Origin: Deuterostichococcus epilithicus
Lineage: Eukaryota; Chlorophyta; Trebouxiophyceae; Prasiolales; Stichococcaceae
Assembly: GCA_033439295.1 (NCBI GenBank)
Contig: JAVTLE010000021.1
Span: 2,418,009-2,482,008, forward strand
Direction of reading: 5' to 3'
Length of the DNA: 64,000 bases
In this document: positions 1 to 12,100 of the stretch, piece by piece
How the letters are laid out: every line of letters starts with the position of its first letter
How positions within the stretch are numbered: the first letter of the stretch is position 1
Made by a program: the position numbers and the translations under genes
Notes under the pieces: generated by a model
Seen by the model: only the letters and a program-made list of their open reading frames with translations
The model's database searches: none
What the model was told of the DNA's origin: nothing

Positions 1-3000
1 TACACACCTGGAGTGCTCACACAGTGCCTCTCGTAACACAGGGGTTTGGCTGGGACGCGTGCGAGAAGGGCGGCTGGTGGAACATCGTCAAGGAGAAAAT
101 TCCTGACATTGCATCGGCGGGCTTCACGCATATCTGGCTGCCGCCGCCGAGCGAGTCCGTGGCGCCGCAGGTGCACCCCCTGTGCCAAACGATCGCAATT
201 CCGACAGCATCCACTTGCCTGTTATTGTCAATGAGGACACTCGGGCGCGAAACTCTTGCAGGTTGGCGGCGGCGGTGTGTCTGACGGCTTTGCACAATCC
301 AGTCAGCGCTCTTTGTAATGATGCACCGACCATGCGCGTGCAGGGCTACCTGCCGGGGCAGCTGTACAACCTGAACAGCAAGTTCGGCAACCAGGAGGAG
401 CTGAAGGCGCTGTGCGCGGCGCTGAAGGATGCGGGCGTGCGGCCCGTGTGCGACATAGTCATTAACCACCGATGCGCAGACGCGCAGGACGAGCAGGGCA
501 TCTGGAATCAGTTCAAGTGCGGAAACCCTGCACTTCAGCTGGTGGTCCACACCTCATGCACGTTGAAGCTTGCTCATGCTTGCCACACTGGCTCGCCGGA
601 ATAGACTTCAATGTTTGCACGGCGTGCAGACGCATGCCCCTGATGCATGTCTCCTGTGCGGCATTGTGACGCCTCTTCACTTTGATTCTTCATTCAACAG
701 GGACGACGTGGACCACCCGGGCAAGAGCGTGGCTTGGGGCCGCTGGGCCATCACCAACAATGACCCCGAGTTTCGTGGCAAGGGCGCCTCAGACTCGGGC
801 GACGACTATGGGCCGGCGCCAGGTGGGGGCCCTGCCGTAATGTCACCACCAGCATGGCGAGGCTTGCTGTGCGGGCGAGCATTCGTGTGCCACAGTCCAT
901 TGCAGCGCGGCGGCTCGGCCTTTGGTCAGCTGCATGCATGAGTCTCAGGCCTGCGGATCTACGCCTGGATCCGTTCAGCAAACTATGGCCACCATGCAGA
1001 CTTGGACCATTTCAATGACGACGTCCGGGAATCGCTCACGGACTGGATGTCGTGGCTCAAGTCCGAGCTGGGCTTCATGGGCTGGCGGTTTGACTTCACA
1101 AAGGGCTTCGGCGCCAACTTTGTCGGCGACTACATCCGCAACACCGGCTTTGGCGAGGCTTTCAACGTGGGCGAGTTCTGGACCGACCTCAGGTGGGCTC
1201 AGCTCAGCAGCGAGCCGCACTGCATCAGTCACGATCGCATGAGCTCGTCCTCTGTGCGCCTGCACCGGCGTAGTGTGCGTCAATCGCATGCACAGACCGC
1301 TTCTGCATGGCGACTGGCCAGTTGTCCGTCTTGGCATGAGGCCACGCTCCCAGACCAGCATGGATCACGCCGACCGCTCATCTGTACCCGGGGATGCGGC
1401 GGCTCCGCAGGTGGAGCGACCAGGGACTGGAGTACGACCAGAATGGGCCGCGGCAGACGCTGGTGGACTGGATCAAGGGCGCTGGGGGCGTGTCGACCAC
1501 CTTCGACTTCCCCACCAAGGGCATCTTGCAGGCATGCACATTTTTGGAGAACACGGCTGCAGAGAATCTCGTTTTATGTAGCAGGGACCTGTCTCTAAGG
1601 TGTTCGATGTGGGAGACGCTGCTGTGTGCAGCCAGCGCGCTGAACATGTGTGTTTGAACTGCTCGTTGACATGTGACTGTGTCTGTGCACGCAGGAGGCA
1701 GTGAAGAACACAGAGTACTGGAGGCTCATCGACCCAGGCAAGCTTCCTCTTGCCGCTGCCCGGCCAGTTGGCACAGCGTGACAGAGGCGGCCGCCAGACA
1801 AGCTTACCCTGGTCCCAGTCTGCGGGCTGCAGCTGCCTTTGCGAGTGCTTGCTCGCTGTCCAAGCATGTCCATCCTACCTTGAAGATGCTCGGCAAGAGT
1901 CTTCTCTCCTGCCTGCCAGCTGGATCATGAGACAGAATTTCCCACCACCTGCAGAGGGCAAGCCGCCAGGGCTGCTGGGCTGGTGGCCGTCCAAGGCGGT
2001 AGGTTCCTCACCAGATGCGGGAGTCTTGATGCTGCATGCAAGCAGAGCGCCATGCGCCATGCCTTTGCACACATGACACTGTACCCCTCTCACACTCACA
2101 CAGCCACCGCTGAAACAAAATGCTCTCGCATGCATGCAGGTCACCTTCACTGACAATCACGACACAGGTGTGGCTCCTTCTCTATCTGGACTCCTGCGTG
2201 CTGTCAGTGCAAACATGCACCTGATCGTGCCCCCCTAGGTGTCCAGCAAGATGAGGGGAGCTGGAAGTAATCACTGAAGCCAGTGTCAGCGCTGAATCGC
2301 AGGCAGCACGCAGCAGCACTGGCCCTTCCCCAATGACAAGACGCTGGTCGGCTACGCCTACATCATGACGCACCCGGGCATTCCGTGCATCTTCTGGGAC
2401 CACCTGGTACGTTTGCAGACCTCCACATTCAGGCCCGTCATATCTGCAGACATCATTCTGGCAGCCAACAGCCATCAACTGGCGCTGAAGTCGTTACTGC
2501 GCATGGATGCCTGCACATGCACCGGAACGTGACTCGAAACCCGTTAGTGACAAGCTGAGCAGCACACTGCTGCTGTAGCGCTTGCTGATGGCGCCTCATG
2601 TGTTGATCCATCCCTGTTCCCTGCCTCCAGTTCCAGCACAACCAAGAGATCCGCGACTTCATCAAGCTGCGCGAGCGCTGCAACATCCACTCCCGCAGCA
2701 AGGTGCGCGGTCGGAGGCATGTAACCCTTGGAGCAATTATCTGGTGTATGCATTGCACAATGTTGGGGTTTGCTCCTGGCCACTCGGCCAATGACTCCGC
2801 CTTGTGCCTGTCGAAGCAACAATCGGCATGTGTCATCGCTGCATACACCAGATCCTTATGTCCTGGTGCTGGCTTGGTGCACTTGCAGATCGACATCAAG
2901 ATCGCGGAGGCAGACATCTATGTCGCCGTCATCGATGATAAGTGCGCACCCTCTTGGGAAATGCTCAGTTGCTAATAGGTTGTGCTGCTGTAATATGCCA

Positions 3001-3184
3001 CTTTGATGCCAATGGGCAAATGGGCGCATCGCTGCCGTGCTCATGCGCCATATAATTCTGCCGCTGCAGGGTCACCGTCAAGCTGGGCCCGCGGTATGAC
3101 ATGGGCAACCTGGCGCCGAAGGAGGAGGACGGCTGGAAGCGCACCCTGAAGGGCGACGACTGGGCCGTCTGGGAGAAGCAGTAG
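1..3184 (+). CDS. AMY: Plant-type alpha-amylase (GH13), 5' partial
   Basis: Endo-acting alpha-1,4-glucan hydrolase of starch breakdown. About 12 exons are readable: to 170, 344-516, 701-822, 1000-1192, 1411-1531, 1695-1737, 1955-1998, 2140-2167, 2303-2406, 2631-2702, 2889-2941 and 3070-3184. They give the GH13 landmarks in order: [21 protein letters not shown] (region I), [10 protein letters not shown] with the nucleophile Asp, VGEFW with the acid/base Glu, and [17 protein letters not shown] with the third catalytic Asp. The C-terminal beta domain ends in AVWEKQ then TAG. Order and spacing match land-plant AMY2/AMY3. The first frame is open to the window edge, so the N-terminus, and with it the choice between secreted, plastid or cytosolic enzyme, cannot be judged. 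Introns after 1531 and 1737 begin with GC rather than GT. The call is secure; edges of the smallest exons may be off by a few bases. Confidence 0.93.
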
Positions 3185-3705
3185 ACTGCTGCTGACGGAG
3201 CTTGTAAGAGCTGCGGCGCGTGAGGGCCGCATCGTCCTCTCGCCGCGGAGTGGCAAGCAGTGCACGACTGAAATTGTGCACACATCTCTGGCACTTAGAA
3301 CTTATGGCCATATTTCGGGTGTGTGCATATCACTGCGTAGATTCATGCAGTGGGTTTTTGCGATCAACAATGTCAGTTCGCTTGTGATGGTCAGCATGCC
3401 ACCCCATGCCACTGCTGTGGCAGAGGGGTCGAGCGCTCCAGTTGCACCGCCAATCTAGGCAGACACCGAAGTGTCGTGTCGGCTCGGGATCAGAATTTGT
3501 TTGGTCTTCTACTTTTCGGTCTCAAACGTGTCTTCCGTGCTGGCGGCTAGGAATTCTGGCCGTTCCTTTGGCGTCCCAGCCTTTGAAAGCTGTTGTCTCT
3601 GCCTCCATTTCGCAAGATTAAAATGTCACCGCATCAGGCCACACCTGTCAGTCACTCCCGGCGAAGGACCGGCAGACCCTCGAGCAGAATTTCCAGGCAC
3701 CCCCC

Positions 3706-6662
3706 TCACTGCTTCTTGTAGACGCAACCCTTGAGTGCGGGCCATGCGATGTTGCCGCTGGCAGTCGCGCGCTGCTTGCGCGCCTCCAGCACCACGAACA
3801 TCTTGTTGAACACCTTCTTGGACGCCAGCTTGAAGCCCAGCTGCTGCAGGCACTTGGTGAAGGCCAGCATGACCCAGTCGCCAGCGGGGGTCTTGGCATC
3901 GCCTTCGGCCGTAGGCTGCGGCCCAATGGCGTCCGCGGCCTGCCCCGCAAAGCGGCTGCGCACCTCGCAGATCCACAGCCAGCCCTTGTCCTTCAGCACC
4001 CGGTGCGCCTCCTGCACGGACAGGAGCAGAGGATCCTACATAACATGAGCAGCTCGGCTTGACAACTGACGCAGCCGCGCGGTGGAGACCGCGGCACCAG
4101 CCCGATCAAGCAAGCGCCCCGCAAGGCCAGACGCTGCAGAAGGAACAGGGGCCGACGACGACACGAACTCTTTTGCAGCGGCATGCAGCGTAGAGAAGCA
4201 ACAGGAACCACAGCCAAGAGCGCAGGGTGCGTGGGGTACGGAACACAACTTCGGACGCATCAACGAACCTGTCACGCAAATTGCTTAACCACCTAAAGGA
4301 AGGCGTCAGAGTCGGTGCTGAGGCTCCAGCAGACGGGTGTCACACGCAAGCACACGGGGCTCCCTGACAGCACAACCATCTGACACTCAGGAGGTTGTCG
4401 TGGGCGTCTCAGGTCTGTGAAGCTCAGGGCCGCGCCTTGAGGAACGCGCCGTAGTCGGTGCCCATGAGCGCGAGGCAGAACACCGCAACGTCCACGCTGG
4501 CGGCCGGCAGTGGCACATCGGCCATGTTGCAGGGCGTGACGGCTGGGGCGCCCGCCACCAGGTCGAAGCTGTGCACCGTCTGTGCCGCCTGCGCGGCGAT
4601 CGCCGCGTCGCCGCAGCCGAAGTCCGCCACCACCCAGTCTTTGGGCTTCGCCTGCAGCAGGCAGAGGTGCTGTCAGCAGCGCTGGCACACAAGCCAGCGT
4701 GAACACTGCAGATCCTGTATGCCAGGCGACCCGCAAGAACGACGAGCATGCAGGAGGCGGCAGCAGCGGGTAGCAGCGGCCGCAGCGGCCGCAGCAGCGG
4801 AGGGCGTCTAGTGGTGGAGGCAGCACAGCCAACTGCTTTCAATTGCGAGCTCGGTGCCACATGTCCCCGGAGGACTACAAGCTGCAAGGTCGGACAACGG
4901 ACCCTGAGCCAGGCGACGGCGGCGGCCACGGGCTGCTGCGGCCACTCAGCGGCCTGCCGCCGGAAGCCCTCGTGGTACTGGCTGTACAGGTCCGGCTGCT
5001 CCTGCGGTCGCCGGCGACAGTGGCATGTCTGGCTTTGTTTACTCGCAAGCTGAGTCCCTGGCAACAGCTGCCTGATGACTGTTTGCCAACTGTGAAACCA
5101 ACCCAGTGCTAGCTCTGAGTGGGTCTTCGATGCAGCAAGATCAGCACACAAGGAGGATGCAGCTGTCACCAGGGCGAGCGATCAAAAGGGAGCCGGGAGG
5201 CTCGAGCACCTGTAGGAAGCGAAATGCGGCATCGCCGGTGCTGGTGTACAGCTGCTCGTTGAGCCACCGGAAGCGCCCCCCCTGCAGCTTGCTGCGCATC
5301 CTGTCCAGCAGCTTGCTGCCCCCCGACGCCTTTGCCGCCTCTGCCGGCTGTGCTGTCGCTGTCGGCTTCACCGCTGATGTCGCCTCGGCAGGCGCGGCCG
5401 CCGCTGCCGACGGTGCGGCGCGCTCCCCCTGCCGCTTGGCGCCCTGTTTCGCCGGCGCGATGGCGGCCGCCGCCTGCTGCGACGGCTGTGAACCAGCAAG
5501 AGTTCCATGCTGCTGCTGCTGCTGCTGATGCAGGCGCTTGGCCTTCTTCTTCTGCTTCAGCGTCAGGCGCGGCGCCGACGGCTGCGTGAGCGCCTGCCCG
5601 AGCTCCGAACCAGCAGCGTCAGCCATGACTTTGCCTGGCGGCGCCGCCGCTGCTGTGGTGCCAGCCGTGGCCTGCTGCGCCCGTTGGCTGCCATCTCCTG
5701 CCGCCGCCGCCGCCGCTGCTGCAGCTGCCGCCTGCGCCTTACGCTTGCGCTTTCCTGGCCGCGGCTGGGGGGCCTGGTCCACTTCAGGCCCGGCCGTGGG
5801 CTGAGCCTTTGCCGCAGCAGCGTGCGGCACTGCCATCAAAGTCTCGCTAGACTGCTGAGGAGGGACGTCCGTGAACTTGTCCTTGCTCCTGCGCTTCTGG
5901 GGTGGCGGCTCCCGCGGGTTGGTTGCTGCGGCCACCGGCTCCTGCGGCTTGGGCCTGCTGGCCTCTGCTTTTTCTGCTTCCGGTCCTGCTGCCGTGTCCG
6001 CCTTGAGGTTGCTTTTGCGCTTCCGCTGCTTCTCTGCGGGCGGCGGCTGCGGCTCTGCTGCTGCGGCCTCTATCGCCTGCGGCTTGGATGCGCCAGCCTC
6101 TGGTCTGGCGCTGACCGGTCCTGCCGAGGGGTCGGGCTTAAACTTATTCTTGCTGCGACGTTTTCTGGCGGGATACTGCAGGGCCTCTGCGGCCGGCAAG
6201 GCGCCACTGGCCGCCGCTGACGCTGGCGGCACCTCCGGCGCAGCCGCTGCCGCAGTTTCAGCTGCTGAGGCTTCTTTGTCACGCGCAGGCGTGGACCATC
6301 TCGATGCTTCCACGTGTCCGTTCGCGAGTGTCCCTGCACCTCAAGCATGCAGCTGGCCGTCAGGAGACCCGCCGCTAGCACAAGACGCTGCACTCGCCGC
6401 AATGCAGGAATGACTATGCAGTCACTGCACGCACGACGGTGTCGGATCGACGAAGTCTTCCCATCAGCATCTGTGCACCTGCAGCGGACCGGTCCAGCCT
6501 AACGATACCAGCCACAAGGTCCTCCAGTTGCCGCTGCCGCCGCTTGTCGGTCTTCCTGCTGCGTTTGCCCGGATCTTCTGGCTGCTCCGCCTCATTGTCC
6601 GGGTAGTCTACTGATGCATCTCCGAAAGCTTGAAAGCCCCATTCAGAGGCTAGGTCCACCAT
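3706..6662 (-). CDS. RRP8: RRP8-like nucleolar rRNA methyltransferase
   Basis: SAM-dependent methyltransferase of the Rrp8/nucleomethylin family, which makes N1-methyladenosine in large-subunit rRNA in the nucleolus. Five exons on the minus strand: 6662-6479, 6333-5210, 5001-4903, 4651-4436 and 4011-3706. The ATG at 6662 opens an acidic/basic N-terminus, followed by a roughly 250-residue Lys/Arg/Ala-rich tail with repeated KRRSK-type basic patches, typical of nucleolar proteins. The conserved core follows: LLDRMRSKLQGGRFRWLNEQ, then DLYSQYHEGFRRQ, motif I VADFGCGDAA, then VHSFDLVA, PLPAASVDVAVFCLALMGTD, EAHRVLKDKGWLWICEVRSRF and a C-terminal VFNKMFVVLEARKQ. This is the full Rrp8 domain in the usual order. 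The donor of the intron after the 4436 exon reads GC in the gene sense. The 5' end faces the phosphatase gene 2.5 kb away. Identification is firm; the start is the only ATG fitting the first exon. Confidence 0.9.
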
Positions 6663-9191
6663 GACAAGCGTCGGGATGTTGTCGAAAATTTGCCGGAATG
6701 TGTCGCGTTTGCACAGCTGGAGCCCCAGCCGCGAGCGGTAAACCTAGACTAGGAACTTGCGAGACTACTTTTGGGGTCTCGCGAGGGCGTGAAAGCTGGT
6801 AATGAGCTATGAATGCGGCTTCGAAGGTGACCCTTGATCGGGAAACTCGTGAAAGGGGAATTGGTGTCTGCCCATCGGCGGACTAGGACACATGCATGCA
6901 TGCATGCATGCCATGCATGAAGGAGCTGCATCCCCATTTCCTGTTGTCTCGCACCGCTGCAAATTCTTCGTTCTTTCATCGTCGTAGACAGAGGTGTGGC
7001 TCGCCGGCTGGGAGAGCCCGCGAGGGCTGCGACCGCATGGTGCCCATGACTGAACCGCGCGCACTCAAGGTGCAAGGTTCAAGCAAGGTTCCCATTCTGT
7101 ATGTGAAGGTCTGGTACCCCGTGTCTATCCCGTGTGTGACTTCGACAGCATCGGTCTTCGTGACCACGTTGCGTCCCGCTGGGCTGTAGACGCATTATCA
7201 CAACTCGTTGGCGCGGGCCGCACATTGCTGGACATCAATACCAGTCCGGTCATGCAGCACATTGAGCAACAGGTACTTTGGGTCCACAGCACGCCAAAGG
7301 ATGCTCACTAGGGTCCGGCTGGCCGGGCGTGCAGCGCCACGGGAACATCGCGCAAGCTGCGACATCGGCGATCCAGCGTCACGTGGCGCGCACACACACA
7401 TGTGGTGTGTGTTCCTCGTTGCTCGCTGCCTGGACGCCAGGTCGGTACCGGCTGCTCATAGGCAGCAGCAGCCGGCACATCACATGCCCACATGAGCCCT
7501 GGTTGACACCTGCATTAATCCTTCGGTCTTGAAACCAATTATGTTTGGACGCTTCCATCTGATGATCATTTCAATGGCACCGTTGTCTGCCGCACGTGGC
7601 TCACAGGCTGCAGCGCAGTGCAACGTCCGCACCGCCCCCAAGAGCTGGCACCGTGCGCGGGTTCGCGCCGGAGCAGTATACCAGCCAGTAGGCCGCCCAG
7701 CAGCAGGATAGAGGTGTTGCTGCGACCTCTGCCATGGCAGGCATTGGAGAGGTGCGTGCCACATGGCATCACGAGCGCCACAGCTGAAGCGCTGCTGCTG
7801 TGTCGCCGGCCATGCCCGCGGACCTGGATGCAACGGCTGTCTCCTTGCCTGCAGTCTGGGATTGATCCCCTTAGCTGGTCTCAGATATCAAAATTGTTAC
7901 CTAGCAGTCTTCAGACCAGCTGTAGACGCACCTTTTGGGGCACATTTCCGGCTGAGTTGATGACTCATCAGAAGCATATTTCGCAGGGCGAACATTCCCT
8001 TCGTTACCAGCTGGCCGTCCTCGGTCGGCAGGTGCCCGCACGGACATAACACAGCATCCCTCCTCACGAGCGGTGGGGATCGTGGGACGCAGCGTCGCGG
8101 CGGCCAGCTCAACTGCACCTGTCCACCAGGTGGGGCTTTCTACATCACTAATGAGAGCCGACCAGCTAGCCCGGTTGCGTCGACGGCTGGTCGAGTACGA
8201 GCGCCGCCAAGCCCAAGGCCCGCCTGCTCTCCAGTCTATTTGCATGGTTATTGCACCATCGCGATCAGATCGTTCGCGACGCTGCGCCGCGCGTCCTGTT
8301 TAGGTTGTCATGGACGACCTGATTTCTGGACGACCTTTCATGATGTCGTCGTCGTCGTGCACGCCCCGCCGTGCAGCGCACGCCCGGTTCTCGGATGTGT
8401 GCTCGGCTACGGGCTCTTCACATGTCAATATCACACTGTGGGTGACCGCCGTGCGCCTCCTTTGCGGCTTTCAGCGCAGCCAGGGGCCGTTGAAATTTAC
8501 AGTGTCGGTCCTCGATGACTGGACGCAGCATGCCAGTCACACGACCTCCTGCGCGGCAGTGCTTCCGGTTGATGGTACGGGATTTCTAGCCTAGACGCAG
8601 CAGTATAGAGACTGAGGACACGAGACGTCAGACCAGTACCACAATTTCGGAAAATGATCGGCAGTCACGATCAGCAGTGACCGCGATGCAGTAAAAGCTT
8701 CAGCACAAGCAGGTTTCAGTCCTGTAATATTGCTCGGTTGCATCGGCAGCAGTTGGGCGCCCGCGACCGCCGGCCCTTTCCAATTGGTTCGTTCATGCAC
8801 GTGGACGGAATATTTCCGCGCACGGCGGCTAGAAAGCTGTACTGCGCGCTTCTAGGCCGATCTGCTGCATTTTAGCCTTGTGAATCCTCTGGTCAGCGCG
8901 TCGTGGTCGTGTGACCAGACCCGAGACCATCTGAGTTGCACTATGGCGTGCTATGTCCGGCACCGTGTCACCCCTTCGAGCGCACACGCATCAGATGCAG
9001 ACTCTGCCAGGAGCCTCTTGACATCTCGTTCGACCCTCCTGCATGTCGCCGCCGCGATCGGACGCCGGTCCGAAGATGCTGCACGTCACCTGCACAAGCT
9101 CGTGCGCATGCATGCGCATGTCGTGCTATCGTCATGAGCCCTTTCTCCCTTTCCGTGTGCAGGATAACAGCGGCTCGTACCCCACGTCATC
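6663..9191. other. Intergenic, no recognisable gene
   Basis: This 2.5 kb separates the divergent RRP8 and purple acid phosphatase genes. Open frames here are under about 145 codons, overlap on both strands, have the skewed Arg/Ser/Cys/Ala composition of chance frames in GC-rich DNA, and chain into no conserved protein. It presumably holds both promoters and 5' UTRs. The only clear structure is a short ATGC simple repeat near 6891. I saw no tRNA-like fold or transposon ends. Confidence 0.5.
6891..6918. repeat. (ATGC)n simple repeat
   Basis: About five uninterrupted CATG/ATGC tetranucleotide units followed by an imperfect copy. The unit is self-complementary, so the run could form a hairpin. 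It lies about 230 bp upstream of the RRP8 start codon. Confidence 0.8.
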
Positions 9192-12100
9192 ATGGCACGC
9201 ACCGGAACTCTTGTGCTGTGCCTGGTGGTGCTCCTTGCATGCGCCTCTGCGGAGCAGCTGCCAAAGCCGCAGACACCAATGACGGAGAATGACAACCCAT
9301 TCTACAGTGCGTGATGCTTGACCGCGTGGCCAGTTGCTGCTCGTGTTCCATTCGTCGATGTTTGCGTCTTATTTGTTGTCAACTGCCAATTGATTCGTTT
9401 TGCGCTGCCTTGCAGACTCCGCCAGCGGCACCCTTGCCGGGCCGCCCCGCAACACCTACGGTGAGTCTGCTTGAACGGCCAGGTCTGTGAAACAGGCAGC
9501 AGGAACATGCACTGGAACAACTTTCCATGCTTCGTTCCAAAGCTTTGCTCCATAATCTCCACCATCCCTGCCTACTCTGATGGCATCTGTGTGACCGAGC
9601 AGGCACGCAGGACCTGCTGGAGGACTCGCCCTTCTTCCCCATGCCCGCGAACGCCGATACGCCCGACCAGGTCAGCCATTCTGGTTTACTCACCTGCGAT
9701 GTCTGAGAGCACAACTCGGTTGTGCATTATGCATGACGTATAATGTGTGTGATGAGGGTCGACATGTGGTGTGGGAGGCTGCCATCACACTGTAACACGG
9801 TCGCCGTCCATCGATGCGCGCAGGTCAAGCTCACGACCGTGAGCCCGACCGAGGTGTGGCTGACATTCACAACCGGCGCATACAGCAACGGCACTTATGT
9901 GAGCCCGCCTGCGGAACTCTTTCCTTTCCACCCTCAATCCCTGCGCACCTTTGCAGCCATCAGGCTGCGCAATCGTGCTTTCCTGGCACAGTCAGGCTGC
10001 AGGGCCTTCGAGTCCCCAAACGCAGGGCTATCGGCTGCACCTTGCCTGTCGTCCATGCCATCTTCCAAATGTACTTCTCGATGGCCGAGGCCTGACGAGT
10101 TGCTACTTGATTGCGTGCTGCAGAACATCACGGTCGGGCCGCCCAAGGCGCCGAACACGCCGTTCACGCGCGCCGTTGTGAAGATTGGCACCACCAGCGG
10201 CACCTACACCTCCAGCGTCATGGCTGGGTGGGGACTCAGCAATAGATCTGCCCCCCGAACACTGCAACCAACCTGGTCCACATTCCTGCTCATGTTTGCG
10301 CACAAGCAACATTCAAAGCTTCATTCTAAAGCCGGTTCTTTCAATGTCGAGTGCAGCACACCGACCACCTACACGCAGACGGCCAACAACGGCACCTCGG
10401 CGCCGGTTTACTACATCTCCCCCTTCCTGCACCTGGCCCGACTGACGGGCCTCACGCCCTCCACCCGCTACTACTACATCGTTACCAACCCCGCTAACTC
10501 CGCTGCCCCCGCGTGCGCCTGCTTCCCAGTGCCGCGCCGCTTCAGTGTCATGCTGAGTGCTGCCCAAACCCAAACACACAAGACCCTGCGCCTGTGCACG
10601 CACACTGGAAGCTGACTTCGCCTATGCTGCTATCGCAGGACCAAGGAGTACAGCTTCAAGACGCAGCCGGCCATTGGCAGCGACGCGCCGATTAAGATTG
10701 CAGTGATTGGTGACATTGGCGAGACCTACAACACTACTGGTGAGATGCCCATCAGCACGCTGAAAGGGCCATGCTGGCGTGCCTGCCCGTCTTCGGGACC
10801 CAGTTGGGAATTGCGAATATGTCTCAACAAATCTTCTCGCTCAATTCCTCCAAAACCCCTCTGCCGCTGCTGCAGACACCCTGGCCCACGTGATCGGCAA
10901 CAACCCCGACATGGTCTACAACATGGGGTGTGCTTTCTCTTCTGCATCCTCTGCACATATGATGCATCTTGGTTGCACGAACATTTTGTAAATGAGATTG
11001 CACAGCGGCCGTGCCCACCATGCACTCGACAGCTTTACACCAGTAGTCTTGTGCATGCACCACCGCCTGTGGCGCGCGGCTGATCCGTTGGTGGTGCTTC
11101 TGCGCTGCAGAGACTTCTCGTATGCGGATCACTACCTCAACAACAATCCTGTCAAGTGAGCGTCTGCTGTTTGTGCTGCACCGAGCATGGACTCTCAGCA
11201 CGCTCAACCGTCGAAACTGTCCTTTTGGCAGCTCATGCGCGCGACTGTGAGCCATGCGTCATGCTGACGCCCATCTCGTGCATTTCATCTGCAGGTGGGA
11301 CAAGTGGGGTGAGGCTGTTCTGCACTCTTGTCTGGCGTACATGCCATCTTTGCCTGCACAACTGTGGCCCATTGAGTTGGTACAGGGTAATGACATTTGC
11401 ATGTCTACTGCAGGTGAGCTCACGCAGCCCCTGTTCGCTCAGGTCAGTGCCCCATTGCCGCTGTCGCTGCATTCCAATGGGCCACCCTCCTACCCACCTA
11501 GAAGGCTCGCAGGGTTGGTGCCTGCACAACTGAATGTTTGTGACTCAGGCTCTCATGCCGCTGGTGCATAAACTAACTGCAGGCGCCGCACAACCCGACC
11601 AATGGGAACCACGAGGTATGTCCATGTGCTCACGGCAGGCAGGTTGTAAATCCCATCGAATTCAAGCATTGCAAAGCTGCTGGATGCAAACTGAAGCCCT
11701 TGTGTGATCCTGCATAGATCGAGAACAGCAACGGCAACAACCAGGGCGTGACGCAGCAATCGTACAACAACCGGTGCGATCATTGCTCACTGCATGCTCT
11801 CAGGTCATGTGCTGGCACATTGCAACGCTAAAACACCCCGTTGTCTGACCAAGACGGATCAGAGCCGGGCATCGTTTTTTTAAGCCCTGTGCACACCGCA
11901 CCCAGCGCTCTGCACTGAACATTTTCCCACGCCGCTGGTCTGCTGCTGACAAGAACCCACCCTCGCTGCCGCGACTTGGCGTATCTCGACAGTGTCCCGC
12001 CCGCTATGTTATATGCAGCATCGCACTGGTCACTGCAGGTACCCCATGCCGCACGGGGCGAGCGGCTCGCCGTCCAACCTCTACTAGTGCGTATTTGTCT

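Noticed and set aside
5507-6220. 237-codon plus-strand frame rich in Leu/Arg/Cys
   Set aside because: Antisense shadow of the Lys/Ala-rich RRP8 N-terminal exon; no homology and extreme composition.
6900-9000. A gene in the RRP8-phosphatase gap
   Set aside because: No frame exceeds about 145 codons, none chains by splice phase to another, and none contains a motif I recognise.
9743-10615. 290-codon continuous plus frame as a single phosphatase exon
   Set aside because: Conserved blocks in it are interrupted by stretches with no homology that are bounded by good donor and acceptor sites; splicing joins TYxxNITVGP and MAG-TPTTYTQ in phase.
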